From contig OY783203.1 of the NCBI GenBank assembly GCA_963678705.1, positions 62,001-126,000 on the forward strand: a stretch of 64,000 nucleotides of DNA, given 5' to 3'. A program made the translations under genes and the position numbers. The stretch comes from Panorpa germanica. Lineage: Eukaryota > Arthropoda > Insecta > Mecoptera > Panorpidae. The first letter of the stretch is position 1, and every line of letters begins with the position of its first letter. The notes beneath the pieces are model-generated. The model searched no databases, was not told the DNA's origin, and saw nothing but the letters and a program-made list of their open reading frames with translations. Shown one piece after another: positions 22,450 to 34,212 of this stretch.

Positions 22450-22680
22450 AGTAATCCATGAACCAAAAGTATGCGCAATTGTGGTAAGTCGTGATAATTC
22501 TAATTATCACGGGCTGTGAACTCATTTCTTAGGGCTCGATTTTTTAATTCTATATTGATATGTTGGTTAATAAACGTATATTGACGTCTTTATTTTCTTA
22601 AGTACTCAAAAATTCGTGGGATTTTGTTTTACTGCGTAATATTCGGGTTTTATCCTAGTAGTTGATTTCGTCATACACTA
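22450..22680 (+). repeat. Dispersed repeat R3, copy 1
   Basis: The stretch TGAACTCATTTCTTAGGGCT followed by CGATTTTTTAATTCTATATTG and AATAAACGTATATTGACGTC matches 52836-53010. It includes a small perfect palindrome CGTGATAATT/AATTATCACG at 22490-22511. Confidence 0.6.
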
Positions 22681-23545
22681 AAAGAATATAATAAGTAATG
22701 TTATATTTATTTTTGGTGTTACATCATGACATTATATTGAAACATCAGTCGACACAACAGCTGCTATAGCTTTGATGTCTAATTCTGCATCTCTTTTGCA
22801 CTTCTCTTGTTTAACAGTGATTGTAACATCAACTACTAGGAGAACGATCATTTATCTGAGCAAAACTGATTATTATATTCAAAGTTTAAAATTTGTTTGT
22901 TATTCGAAGTTTACTTTTGCTCTTTAACGATCACATTTACTTAGTTCTATCATTTTCGGATTATTGATTTTATAATAAAACAAGAATTCCTGTATTCTTA
23001 TGTAATAGTATGTGGTACAACTGATAAGAAAAAGGAAAAGAAGGAATCTGTGACGATGTCTTAATTACGGATCACTCAACTATACCGAATACCGACTTCA
23101 GACTATCTGTCTTATCAGGCGAAGAGTCTTCTAAAAACCTAGAGACCTCTGAGCTACCAGTGCACTACATGTAACTGCAGTTACATTCATCAAAATGTGA
23201 AAATTGATCTAAAAGTGGAAACTACAAGAAACCTGATTCTGCTAATTTATCAGAAAAATATTTTTTATTATTGTGCTTCAATTTTCAAGTTATTAGCTTA
23301 TACATAATAATGAAATGTGACATATTCTAAAATTAAAATATTGTTGTTAAGTTTATAGATTGCTTCATTGTAATTTCATTGTATTAGACCTGAATCTAAG
23401 GTCAATTTTTATATAGTGTGTGTATACATTATATTTGGATCTTTTAAAAATATATCTAATTACTGCGAATCATATATCTCTAACATTCTACATCAGCGTT
23501 CTACTATTTGAGCTGTTAATAATATAATTAATAAGAATATAATAT

Positions 23546-23577
<32 letters not shown>

Positions 23578-23626
23578 TATATATACATATACATATATAC
23601 ATATATATACATATATATTCACAACA
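23546..23626. repeat. (AT)n/(ATAC)n microsatellite
   Basis: A TA dinucleotide run that grades into ATATAC repeats. Confidence 0.95.
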
Positions 23627-25014
23627 TTTGTATGTTAAGTCTAATAAAATTATTGATTTTTTTCTGTTTATGAATGACTCACAAATAAATGTTCCCTAAT
23701 TTTGAATGTTCCCCTCTTAGTTCTCATTCTCATATCAACGTGCGCTGTCGCACTGGACATCTAGAATCATTTGTGTGTTTATGGTTTTCTGTAGAACGTA
23801 GGGCCGTATTACACTAGCATTAGCACAAGCATTACGGTCGACAATCCGCATGTAACACCCCTGAGTACCCCAAGACCCGAAGACCCCAAGGTCCAATGTA
23901 AAGTGGTTTGGCAACAGCATATTTCCAAATTTCATTTTTATTATATTCAATTACGTTATTTATTTTAGTCATTTGATTAAATCTGCTGTTAAGTGTTCAC
24001 ATAAAGTTAAAGTAAATACATAATACTAAAAATATAAAAAAAACAAAGAAACAACTAACAGTGGATAGCATCCGATTCCGATCCGACTTCGACCTTACAC
24101 CGTATCTTGTGAACCGAAATTAAAATCTCGGAGCAAATCAACTAGCTGCCAGTTAAATGATCTCGAGAAGAAGGTTAATTAACGCCTATATACTCGTACA
24201 ATAGAACTGGTCTTACATCCTAATTTCACAAAAAAGCGTCGATCGTTGGAGTTAGATTACAAAATATATTAGGTAAAAAAAATTGGTACTTACAATATTA
24301 AAAACTTTAATTTTGACAAAAGCTGTCAAATTTCGATCTAACACTCGCTTTATCCCTAACTTTAAATATTCATTAATAAATTATAATTTGTAATGTATAA
24401 CTATAATGAAACATTTTTAGATAGTTTTTCATTTACAAATGTTGCACGAGTTACTATGATGGTTTTAAAAACATAAAACGCTACAAGGTTTAAACTTCAG
24501 TAATAATTAGTGAATTTGTCAAATGAAATTAATGTTTATTAAGACCACAAGGCACACTAGCGATATTTAATTTATATTAAATTAAATCACCTAATTAATA
24601 TATTACATTAAAACGTTAAAAAAGTGAAACTAAAATAAAATCACACATTTACGGCACATTTACGGCACTGGCACGGCACACCTGTGACGCTGACGATGTT
24701 TTAAATGTCATAATGACATGGGAATCCGTGAATACGATTGAAGAGGTGATTAATTGGGGCACTGTGCAGGCGCGCTTAGAAAGCTCCAGCTCGAAATGTT
24801 CCAGACGTAGACAAATGTTCGTAGCTTCAAAGCTACGTGCTGGATAGTATCGTTTTGTAAACCATTAAAAATAAAAAAATAAAATATCAAATATGATTAA
24901 AAACTGTGACAAAATATTGATTATTACATTTAATTATCTAGTATGATAAAAAGGCCACATGCAGAGTTGAGCTAAAATAATTAATAAACACAACGAGTGA
25001 ACATTCAGTGAGGA

Positions 25015-25062
25015 AGGACGGAAGACGTCGGACGTCGGACGTTGGACGTCAGACAACAGACG
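25015..25062. repeat. GGACGTC-type minisatellite
   Basis: Several imperfect 7-9 bp units: GACGTCGGACGTCGGACGTTG followed by GACGTCAGAC. Confidence 0.75.
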
Positions 25063-26611
25063 GACTTTTGGACGTCGTCCGTCTCTATTCGTTATTTAAA
25101 CCCTACAAACTTTTAAAATCAACAGTCGAACATGTAACACATACTTGTTATATAGGTATAGCTCTTTGTCTCCAACGCCAACACATTTTCAAATAAAACG
25201 ATGAAATATATTTTCACTATAATACACAACACTATAATCTATATCACTCAATATGTTATTTTGTAGAAAAACACAAGTGAACTAACTAAAAACAGAAAAT
25301 AAGTAAACCGAAAAATAGCTTAAATTTCCCCCACTTTATTCAATTTTATTTCAAATATTACAGATTTCACCCCAAAAATATATTTCGAACCTCTCGTTTT
25401 TGTGTATTATATATTTAATATCATTGAATCGGATGAAACAATCCCGCTACGGTGACTTGGACGAACATCGCGTGAATGTTGGCCTTACGCATCTGTTCTG
25501 TTCATTTGTTTTTTATTATTATTATATTTAATTTTATTATGTACGAGTATATCCATTCATGTTGACATTCATGGTTGGTTGTACTTTACATCAAACATAT
25601 TAATGAAAAATGAAAAATGAAAATTATATTGGAACTATATTTGTATTCCTGTTTTAAATATCTTTTCCTACTTTATTCACTTTTCCTTTATCTTAATTTA
25701 TAAAAGGAATATTTATTTGAAAATGTTTAAGAGACAAAAAACTATATGCATATAAGAATTATGTGAGACTGCTGATTTTAAAAGTGTTTACAGTTTAAAT
25801 CAGGGAGTCGGTAAGGAAACATCCGACTCCGCATAACTTTATTTATCCGACTCCGGCGAAATTAAATACTAACACATTTTAGAGTGTGTAATATTAAAAG
25901 GAAATACATATAAAATATATCCGCTGAACATAGTCTTGTTATTTAAAGTTTATCTAACACAGAAAATGTTGTCGGGTACGTAAACGATTTTACCTAATAG
26001 CAATGCTTTATGACCCAGTTTTACCGCTTTTTGAGAAATAACTTTGTAAGAATATCACGTAAACCATTTTACGTACTTTACAACGATCTGTGACCTGTTT
26101 TACGTATTTAAAACAAAGTATTTCTTCTTGCTCATTAATATTATTATAAAACTATTTAAGAAGATCCTTTTAAAGTTCATAAAATGTGCTATATGCTAAA
26201 ATAAGACTAATTCTAGATTAAGTACTATTGTGGTCGCCTTTTTGAAGAGGACTATATACAATTGTCCATTCTTTTTATAGCGAACACTTTAATTTGGGCT
26301 CTGAACAATATATTTAATTAAAGAAACGTAAATAATTTGTACTAATAAAGTTAACTATCAGAATCTCAAATGTAATTTTTATTTTAAATAGTTTCAATAT
26401 TGTTGAAGATATTAACAATTAAAACAGTCATTCATTAATGGATAAATAAACGGGCTCCTGATACTCCACATCTTAGTTAATTATTTTTTAATTTATGTTA
26501 TTTAAATGTTTTAGTAAAGTAAAAGAAATTTCAAGTCGAAGTCAGAGTTGGAGTCGGGTCGGTACAATTTTGCCACCAAGTGACACGCCATGTCAGTGAT
26601 TGGCATCACTG

Positions 26612-27037
26612 AATAAGACCAGGGGTGGCCTTAGCCATTGCGAGGCCCCGGGCAGTAAATCTTTGCGAGGCCCCGAGCAGCATAACTTTTCGAGGCCCCG
26701 AGCAGCATAACTTTGCGAGACACTTATTCTTTGTATAATTTATATAAATTGTAAGGAGGTATTTTTGATGATAATTGACGAGAAATAAAATTTTATATTG
26801 GAAGTTTTATAAAAGTAAACAAGCACAAAGACGACAAATATTAATGATGATAAACTAAGGTACATGAATTCCTTAAAAGATATACGCAGTGATTCTAGTG
26901 GGATTTCTAAAGAGCGAGGCGCGAGATTCAAATACATATATAGTAATAATTTTTTTTACTTAGGTTGTTGCGCAAGAATGCAAGGCCCCGGACGGTTGCC
27001 CTGCTTGCCAACCCCTAAGGCCGCCTCTGCATAAGAC
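26612..27037. mobile_element. Non-autonomous hAT-type element with 8-bp target duplication
   Basis: The 410-bp element 26620-27029 starts CAGGGGTGGCCTTAG and ends in the reverse complement of CAGAGGCGGCCTTAGG. It is flanked by AATAAGAC (26612-26619) and CATAAGAC (27030-27037), which agree at seven of eight bases. The CAGNGGCGG-like terminus and 8-bp duplication are hallmarks of hAT transposons. Near the left end, a 26-bp GCGAGGCCCCGAGCAGCATA-type unit is repeated two to three times (26637-26727). No transposase is encoded. Confidence 0.85.
26637..26727. repeat. Subterminal 26-bp repeats of the hAT element
   Basis: Three units sharing CGAGGCCCCG(A/G)GCAG and ATAACTTT-like spacers. Clustered subterminal repeats of this kind are often transposase-binding sites in hAT elements; that role is inferred. 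Confidence 0.7.
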
Positions 27038-27381
27038 TATGAAACGTCTGCAACAATATTACTTGAGCTATTTAATAACTAGTTATGAAATTAAATTTAT
27101 AAAATAAATTTAGTTTATTTTAGAAGACTAGGTTTCTTTTTAAATAAGAACTTTGAAAATGAGATTTCTTTGAAATTATTTCTCGAATGAAGCTGAAAAT
27201 GAAGCCAAAGTACTGTTCCATATCAGTAGACTCAATTCCAGAATCCAGACGGAGATCATGTTGATCAGGTTACTTTTATTTTCAGATATTTAGACGATCA
27301 CACCTCTGTTGAAACATTTGTAACATTCATGCTTACTTCGTAAGAATAAAACAGGATAATGTCAAAGAATATGAGGGGAAA

Positions 27382-27412
27382 ACAGCACTGACAGCACTGA
27401 CAGCACTGACAA
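27382..27412. repeat. 9-bp tandem repeat (CAGCACTGA)3
   Basis: Three perfect copies of CAGCACTGA, followed by a partial copy. Confidence 0.9.
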
Positions 27413-27596
27413 CAGCACTACTAGCATAAATGTGCGTTGTGTATCTGTTGACGATATCCAAACATCAAAAGTTAAGATACTCTCCTAGAATATTTTGAAT
27501 CTAAAAACTGTTTTGAAATATTTTGAAAGAAATATTCCGATGCTAAGTTCTATCACCGACGACCTCCTTCTATCTTGACAGAATTTATAGTGTCGT

Positions 27597-27790
27597 AGCC
27601 TTATATATGTGAACCACACCGCTGCCTAATAAGATTATGATAATGTCAAATAAAATTGATTTACGGAATATCATATTAAATTTATTATGTACATAACCAA
27701 TTAATTTTGATAACAACCAAAGCCAGAAAATATATATCTAGGCTGGGACAAGAATTGATGCTCTCGTCCAACTGTGTCGTCAATTTAATA
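27597..27790 (-). mobile_element. tRNA-derived SINE, family S1
   Basis: CTTATATATGTGAACCACAC followed by CGCTGCCTAATAAG matches 43597-43640 and, in reverse, 62110-62150. A further shared block AACCAAAGCCAGAAAATAT near 27715 matches 43680. The B box is decayed in this copy. Confidence 0.6.
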
Positions 27791-28645
27791 AATAATAATG
27801 TTTTAAAGATCACGAGACTAGCCCAGAATTAGGTATACGAGTATAGATTGTCATCACTAAAATCGATGTGGTTCTTTTCTAATGGCATCGTATTTGGTTT
27901 CGTTTAAAAACTATATCTACAGAAGTAGGTGTATCAAAGACAGTACATGGAACAAATTCTTTTAACACCATTAATAACATTTGATCCTTAGTAATCAAAT
28001 AACAACAAACCTAAATAATAAAATTATTTATATCTTCATAATCACTTAAGAATTAATACTAAAATAAATTAAACAAAAATAATTACAACTTCTTCATTCA
28101 GCTGACATAATATATCATAATATTATAAATAAAGCATTTAAATTAAGCAAAGTACGTCTATTAACAAAACTTACAAATTAGGAGCAAAAAAGAAAACATC
28201 ATAACTCAACCAGAATAAGTAGGAACACATATAAATCAGACCGACACTGGGGAAAATTATTTAAAAGTAAAAGTTATTAATTTAGCATAAAGTAACTTAA
28301 AAATAATATTGGAGTAAGTTAATAATTGATTTTATATTAAATCAGACATATTATATACACGTTGCTTTCGACGGGCATGGCACTACTCAACATTATAATG
28401 TTCTTAATTTGCATCCATAATATTATTCCTTATAATTCTTATTATTATGTTGCAATTTATCTCTTCGCAAAAATGTATTATTCCTACAAGCAAAAAAGGA
28501 TATAAATTATGGATATTTTTTTAGAGTGTGTTCGTTTGGTAAGGCAAGTTAAGTTGCTGGTGTGCTAGGCGTAGAGCACATGTTCGGGCGAATGATAAAT
28601 CAATACATTCGGACACTATTTAATATAATAAAATAATATAATAAA

Positions 28646-28687
28646 ACATATATATATATATATCTATCTACAATTACATGTATATAT

Positions 28688-28741
<54 letters not shown>

Positions 28742-28755
28742 TATATATATAAATA
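28646..28755. repeat. (AT)n microsatellite
   Basis: Two AT dinucleotide runs separated by a short ATCTACAATTACATG interruption. Confidence 0.95.
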
Positions 28756-29636
28756 TTTTAGTAAAGTAATATGAACATAATATGTCCACTGTACATAATT
28801 CAATGTGGAGTCGTTGTAATTTTGCGCCTCCGATACATTTGCAACTTGAGAATTAAAATAAATATTGATTATATATTTCTTTTAAATTAAGAAGTGTTTT
28901 TTAAGGATTATTTGTACACTGTTAAAGAATGCTTAAGCTGTGTCGAATGAATTAGCGATAAGAAAAAGAAACTTAAAAAATGGTTATATTTTAAAAGTTA
29001 TATATTTCCAGGCTTAGGTTTTTAATCAAGAAATATTCTGTAATTGTTTAATTCTTGAATTGGAGCAAAAGTTCAGAAAACAAACATGTAAGCAATTTCA
29101 TTGTACTAGATTCTTTTATATCTTCTGTTATATAGATTTAAATATCTCTAAATTGGTGTTGGCATAGAAAAATAGCTCCCAACTAGGTTTGACTGCAGTT
29201 GCAAATTTTTTACGTTTTTTCAGTCTATTATGTCGAGTAAAGTAATTTTGTTCGAGTCCGATCCGTTGGCTAGAGTCTGGTGACAAGGTTAAATACATTT
29301 ATCAGACAAAAATATTACAACGCTGGTCGCAAAGAAGCATACATTACGTAATAAAAGAAATTCAATTAGATTATTACTAAATAAATATTTGATTGTATTT
29401 TCTAATTGAACAACTCATATATTCTATGATTATTAAAATAACTGATATTCATAAAGTCGATTATCGTGAATCGTGAATCGTGACCATCAAATATCGAATT
29501 ACTCACTTTAATTCAATAAGTTCCGGTAAATTTGATATGCATTGACATGACATATGCCGTGTACTTATCGATCAGTTTAAATTTTTAATAAATGTTGGAC
29601 TAGATAGGGTTGACCAACTTTAATTCAATCCACATA

Positions 29637-29661
29637 AACCCAAACCCAAACCCAAACCCAA
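29637..29661. repeat. (CCCAAA)4 minisatellite
   Basis: Four tandem CCCAAA hexamers. Confidence 0.9.
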
Positions 29662-29688
29662 GAATAATAAAGTTGGCCATACATCCGC

Positions 29689-29711
29689 GACCCGCAACCC
29701 GCAACCCGCAA
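29689..29711. repeat. (ACCCGCA)3 minisatellite
   Basis: Three tandem ACCCGCA heptamers, 30 bases from the (CCCAAA) repeat. Confidence 0.9.
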
Positions 29712-30092
29712 CTCGGTCAATACAATACAAACGATTCTACATACTTGTCAAATAATAACAGGATAGACATGGCCGCATGGCTAAAACATTGACCGCGAAA
29801 TATTTTAAGAGGGGGAAGAAAAATATAAAGTAGCATATATATAAAAAAATGTATTTATTTTCTTTTTTTAAATTTGATAATAGTTTATAAGCGTTTTGTA
29901 AATTCAATTAGGGACTACAATATTAAAGATCCCCCTTTTTAGATGTTTCGGCAACCACACGTTTAAAGAATAAATAAATAAAAAACAACCTGTTTGCTTC
30001 ACTTCGGTTGCGAACCCTCTTTTTAACTTTAAAACTTATGCAGATCCTTATCGGTGCTGAAATCGGTGAAATCGGTGAACCGGGTGGGTTAA

Positions 30093-30125
30093 GCGGTATG
30101 GCGGTATGGCGGTATGGCAGTATGG
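30093..30125. repeat. (GCGGTATG)n minisatellite
   Basis: Three perfect GCGGTATG octamers and a variant copy, preceded by two copies of GAAATCGGT. Confidence 0.9.
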
Positions 30126-30689
30126 GTGCTGTAAGCAAACTCCCTATCACATCGTTACAAATCGTTTGAACCCGTGCTTATTGACTCCAATCCGCACATA
30201 AATACAGATAGGTCTTTCAGGATATCCGATCTCCCACTTGTCATTCCATGTAAACATTTACTTCATCGGATCCTCATTTTTTCATTTTGTTTTTTAGTTT
30301 CTTTATACGTGTACGAGTACTCGTATGTAAATACCTCTCAGCATCATGCGTTCGCGTATGGCAGCACGGCAGCATGGCGTATTGAAACGATGTGAGTATG
30401 GGGTAAAACCATACAATTAGATATTTATAAGATAAGCATTTCACACCGTGTGCCACCGCGTGCACATGTCGAAATAGAGGAAGGAGCCTACAAAGAAATA
30501 TTTTTGTTGATAGTAATTGCAGTATTACAACTGTGTAGAGTTTGTTTGACGATTATTACATCAAAAGAGCGTATTAAATATAAATTAAAAGAAAAACTAA
30601 TAATACTACGAGAATTTCCTCGTTTAATAACAAATTTTTCTTTCATAACTTAACCCTCATATTTTAAGTAAATTTGTACAAATGACCAA

Positions 30690-30790
30690 ATGAAAGGAAT
30701 GGATTTTTTTCATGCAATGGCACCAAACAGGGAGTAGCGCAAAAAATATCACCAATAGTAATTAAGGGCCACCCTATTAATCACACTTAA
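30690..30790 (+). repeat. Dispersed repeat R5, copy 2
   Basis: TTTTTTTCATGCAATGGCAC followed by CAAACAGGGAGTAGCGCAAAAAA and GGGCCACC corresponds to 3985-4110. Confidence 0.6.
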
Positions 30791-31311
30791 TGCAAATAAA
30801 TATTTTAAGCACAATGAAATCTTGAAGGAAATAAACGTAATGTATTTTAAGTCTTAAACACTTTTTTGAGTTCAAATATCTGAACTCTACTACAACAAAT
30901 GTAACGAACATGGCATGGAACGATATGCAAATGCAGGTTAACAACAGATCATTTTACTATTTACACATATTTTAACGCCTAATACATTCTACCTCATTGG
31001 CAGTGATAATATGGACGTTATTCTACATTATTAATGGCATTAATGTGTACTATAACTACAAGTTATAGTAATATTACTTTATCGATTTAGAATTGTGTTA
31101 CACAGATACAAAATTCAGACTGAAATTAGTTTGTTGCCACTGGTCAATAACTTGTGTATTCTAAAATCAATTAAAATAGAAAGTATGCTACAAAATAAGT
31201 TAATAATACTCGTATTATTCAAATCCATTTCTTTGAATAATATTTGTAATTGTAGTTGAAGAGACAATAGATATCATAGGTTTCAAAACAAATTCTTTTT
31301 ATAGTTTAAAT

Positions 31312-31470
31312 TACGAGAGTTCGGCGGCGACAAGTTGTGGGGTATAAACTGTCGATATAACTAAAAAGCACTGACTCACTTATTTTTCCATAATGTATAT
31401 AGAAACGAATAAGATAAAATTCATTACCGCACTACAGATTTATACCGCTCTAATAACCTCTTTTAAGTAT
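31312..31470 (+). mobile_element. MITE family M2, 3'-truncated copy
   Basis: It begins ACGAGAGTTCGGCGGCGAC and runs through TGACTCACTTATTTTTCC, AATAAGATAAAATTCATT and TTTATACCGCTCTAATAACC. It matches the reverse complement of 51503-51702. The right inverted repeat seen in that copy is missing here. Confidence 0.8.
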
Positions 31471-31692
31471 AAATCGATAACCTCATGGATTATTTCATAT
31501 CCCATACTTTGGGAAACCTGCAGGGGTCTAGGTTAATAATTGACAGCATAGAACCGCACTGATATAATAAGAAAATTATTCAATTACAAGATTGTTTAAT
31601 ATGATAAATATATAGGTATATGAACACATTTGGCAATTTTTTTAATCTGTTATAATGTTTATATTCGAATGTGAATGTCATAGTCTTATAAT

Positions 31693-31740
31693 TGGACAGT
31701 TGGACTGTTGAACAGTTGAACAGTTGAACAGTTGGACAGT
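31693..31740. repeat. 8-9 bp tandem repeat (CAGTTGAA)n
   Basis: About five imperfect copies of GAACAGTT or GGACAGTT. Confidence 0.9.
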
Positions 31741-31888
31741 CTTTCGGCGTCTTCTGCATGCTATACTTTTTCCTTTTCATATCCGTTATTCATATTCCGT
31801 TCCGTAGTTCATTAAAAATGTCATAACTCCTTTAATTGTGAATTAGATTTCAGCAATACTGAATCTTACTTAATAAGGTGTCTCATTG

Positions 31889-31922
31889 TTCTAATGGGTT
31901 CTAATGGGTTCTTATGGGTTTT
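31889..31922. repeat. 10-bp tandem repeat (TTCTAATGGG)3
   Basis: Three tandem copies, the last with one change (TTCTTATGGG), followed by TTTTTCATACG, which resembles the R1 flank at 48918. Confidence 0.85.
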
Positions 31923-33120
31923 TCATACGAACGCTTTGACAACTACGAACACATATAGGGAGATAATAATATTATATAATAACATATTCCATTGGTATGA
32001 TTTTTTTTAATCTCTGAAATTGCTATGTTTAACCCCGTTTAATTTTACTTTTGAATTGTATTTGTCACGGCTGGTGTGAAATCCCAATCGAAATCTAACT
32101 AGGCGCGCGCGTTTCTATTTACACGCTGTTTTTTTTATATTGTTAACCCTAACCCCCCTATAATACAAAGCAATTGTTGCGCTTTTTAACCGGATATTTT
32201 AAAGGCTAACTGGAAAAAACATATTGCAAATTGCACAATAAAAAAGGGGAGACTTGTTTAAACTGAACCCTTCAATATCAATTTAGTTTGACAAGAAAGC
32301 AGCAGCTCAGGCATGGCACACATCCATACATGTGCACGGACAGAGCACAATGGCACATAGAAACATAGAAACGTAGTAAAGTAACATGAGTTCTGTTATT
32401 TTACTTTTTTAATAATAACTGTAAATAATGACATGGATATGGATAGCCTTGAATAGTGAAACGAACGCTTTTAAGTGAAACCTGCCTATATTTTATTGCA
32501 TCGAAGTCGATTTTTTATTCGTATTGCTTATAACAAAAACACAGTAGGATTGCTTTTTTATTTTTATCTGTACAACTTTACCATTCGTTATTTCACCGTT
32601 CATCATTTTATTTTCAAAAACAAATTGACGCCATAGTGGCTGAGATCAGGGTCGCAGAGTCCATTCTATACAGTTTTTGATATATCTTTTGACCGGGCCC
32701 CCAGACTTACGTCGTTTTATCAAAGCTAAAATTTTGATAATAAATAATGTAATGTGTAGTTAACAACGTATGCGTACATACTAGGTTAAAAGCAGAGCCT
32801 TGTAGAGCTACATGTAGCAGGTGTAAAAGTTACATAAAAACATACATTTTTATAAATGTTTTACAAAATATATTACATTTTATTGAAAGAAATTAGCTTT
32901 TTCTAAATAATAAAATAACATCCATTCGTAGAATTGTAATGATAGCGGGTCCGTTCAGATCCCGCGATAATGATCTAGCTGGCAATGCAATGATGCAACA
33001 AGATGCAAGAAGCAACATTTGTAAAACAATAAAGTGTGAAAATAAAGAGGAAGTAATTTAAAAAATACGAAACTTGATGACACAGCCTTTTAGAGAGCAT
33101 AAAAAATACAAGCTGGTTTC

Positions 33121-33143
33121 AGATTCGAAGATTCGAAGATTCG
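33121..33143. repeat. (ATTCGAAG)n minisatellite
   Basis: Two and a half perfect tandem octamers. Confidence 0.85.
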
Positions 33144-33289
33144 TGAGAAGGGTTAGTTCAAAGCTCCATACCTAAACTGGACATTGTCATAAATGTTTTA
33201 AAGGGGCCATCAGTCCGTAGCTCTCTGTCGAGAAGGTCGTCCTTTATTAAATCAGTTAATAACTTATTTCCACCATAATCTTTTATTCT

Positions 33290-33385
33290 TTGTAGACTAG
33301 GGGTCAACCAGGGGCGTGGGGGTCCTCAAAGTGTAACAAGATGTGACATGAAGGGAGGAGGAGTTATATGTACGCAATATGTGAA
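33290..33385 (-). repeat. Dispersed repeat R4, copy 1
   Basis: GGGGGTCCTCAAAGTGTAAC followed by AAGATGTGACATGAAGGGAGG is the reverse complement of wording at 60605-60670 and close to 54740-54790. Confidence 0.6.
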
Positions 33386-34110
33386 AAGCATGTCAATGTT
33401 ATAACACTATTTATCCATTTAAATTTTTAACCATATACTGACTTTTTACTAGACGCTTACAACAAATTTACGAAATTTGTAGTGTTGCTCCAGGGAGCTG
33501 TATGTGCACTTTAATCTGCTGTACACTCTATTCTATGACAGAGATGGCAATTCCATTACGGTGCATTAACCATTATGGAACGGTACAAAACGAAACCGTG
33601 TCATCGTAATAAAGAACAAAAAGGACAAAAACAAACGTATTTCGAATTTGACTTCTTGATTCAAAGTATTTACCGCAACAACAAATCTGCAACACTCTAA
33701 GAGATTGTAAACAAATATAACCTCTCATTTATTTTCTCATTCTCGGAAGAATCTCATTTAATGTCTTCCTTGTGAATTTATTTATTAATGTTATTTGTAA
33801 ATACATATATCACTTTATTAAGGTACTACCTAATCCTTAGTAACTAACTTAAGTGTATTCTCTCAAAATATATCTTCAAGTCACAACCGAAATACAAACA
33901 GAAGCGCACCGAGGATTTGAGCAGCACGGGTGGTCTGGGGCCTAACAGGAGCCCACAAAAACTTGGGTCAATTATGACTGCATACATTGATTTTGAGACG
34001 GAGTTAAAAGAAAGAAATTTTAGTTAGGCTAGGAGTAAAAGTCGATAAAATTGATTTTGCAAAGGCCTCGAGCTTAAAAAAAAATAATTTCACATTGGAT
34101 TTAAGAAAAG

Positions 34111-34212
34111 TGTGACTAGATACAATTGATTTCGCATGAAGCTAAAAGAAAAAAAGGCCTTTTGCCTTTTTTTTCTTTTAGCTTCATGCGAAATCAATTG
34201 TATCTAGTCACA
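34111..34212. repeat. Near-perfect 102-bp hairpin
   Basis: The left arm 34111-34158 (starting TGTGACTAGATACAATTGAT) and right arm 34164-34212 are reverse complements over 48 bases, differing only by one extra T in the poly-T part. The loop is about five bases. No terminal duplications are evident. Confidence 0.95.

Noticed and set aside
29637-29661. (CCCAAA)n as a telomeric repeat
   Set aside because: Insect telomeres are typically TTAGG; only four units occur, among many unrelated minisatellites.
34111-34212. Hairpin as a canonical microRNA precursor
   Set aside because: Near-perfect 48-bp pairing with a five-base loop is unlike a typical animal pre-miRNA, which has bulges and a larger loop.
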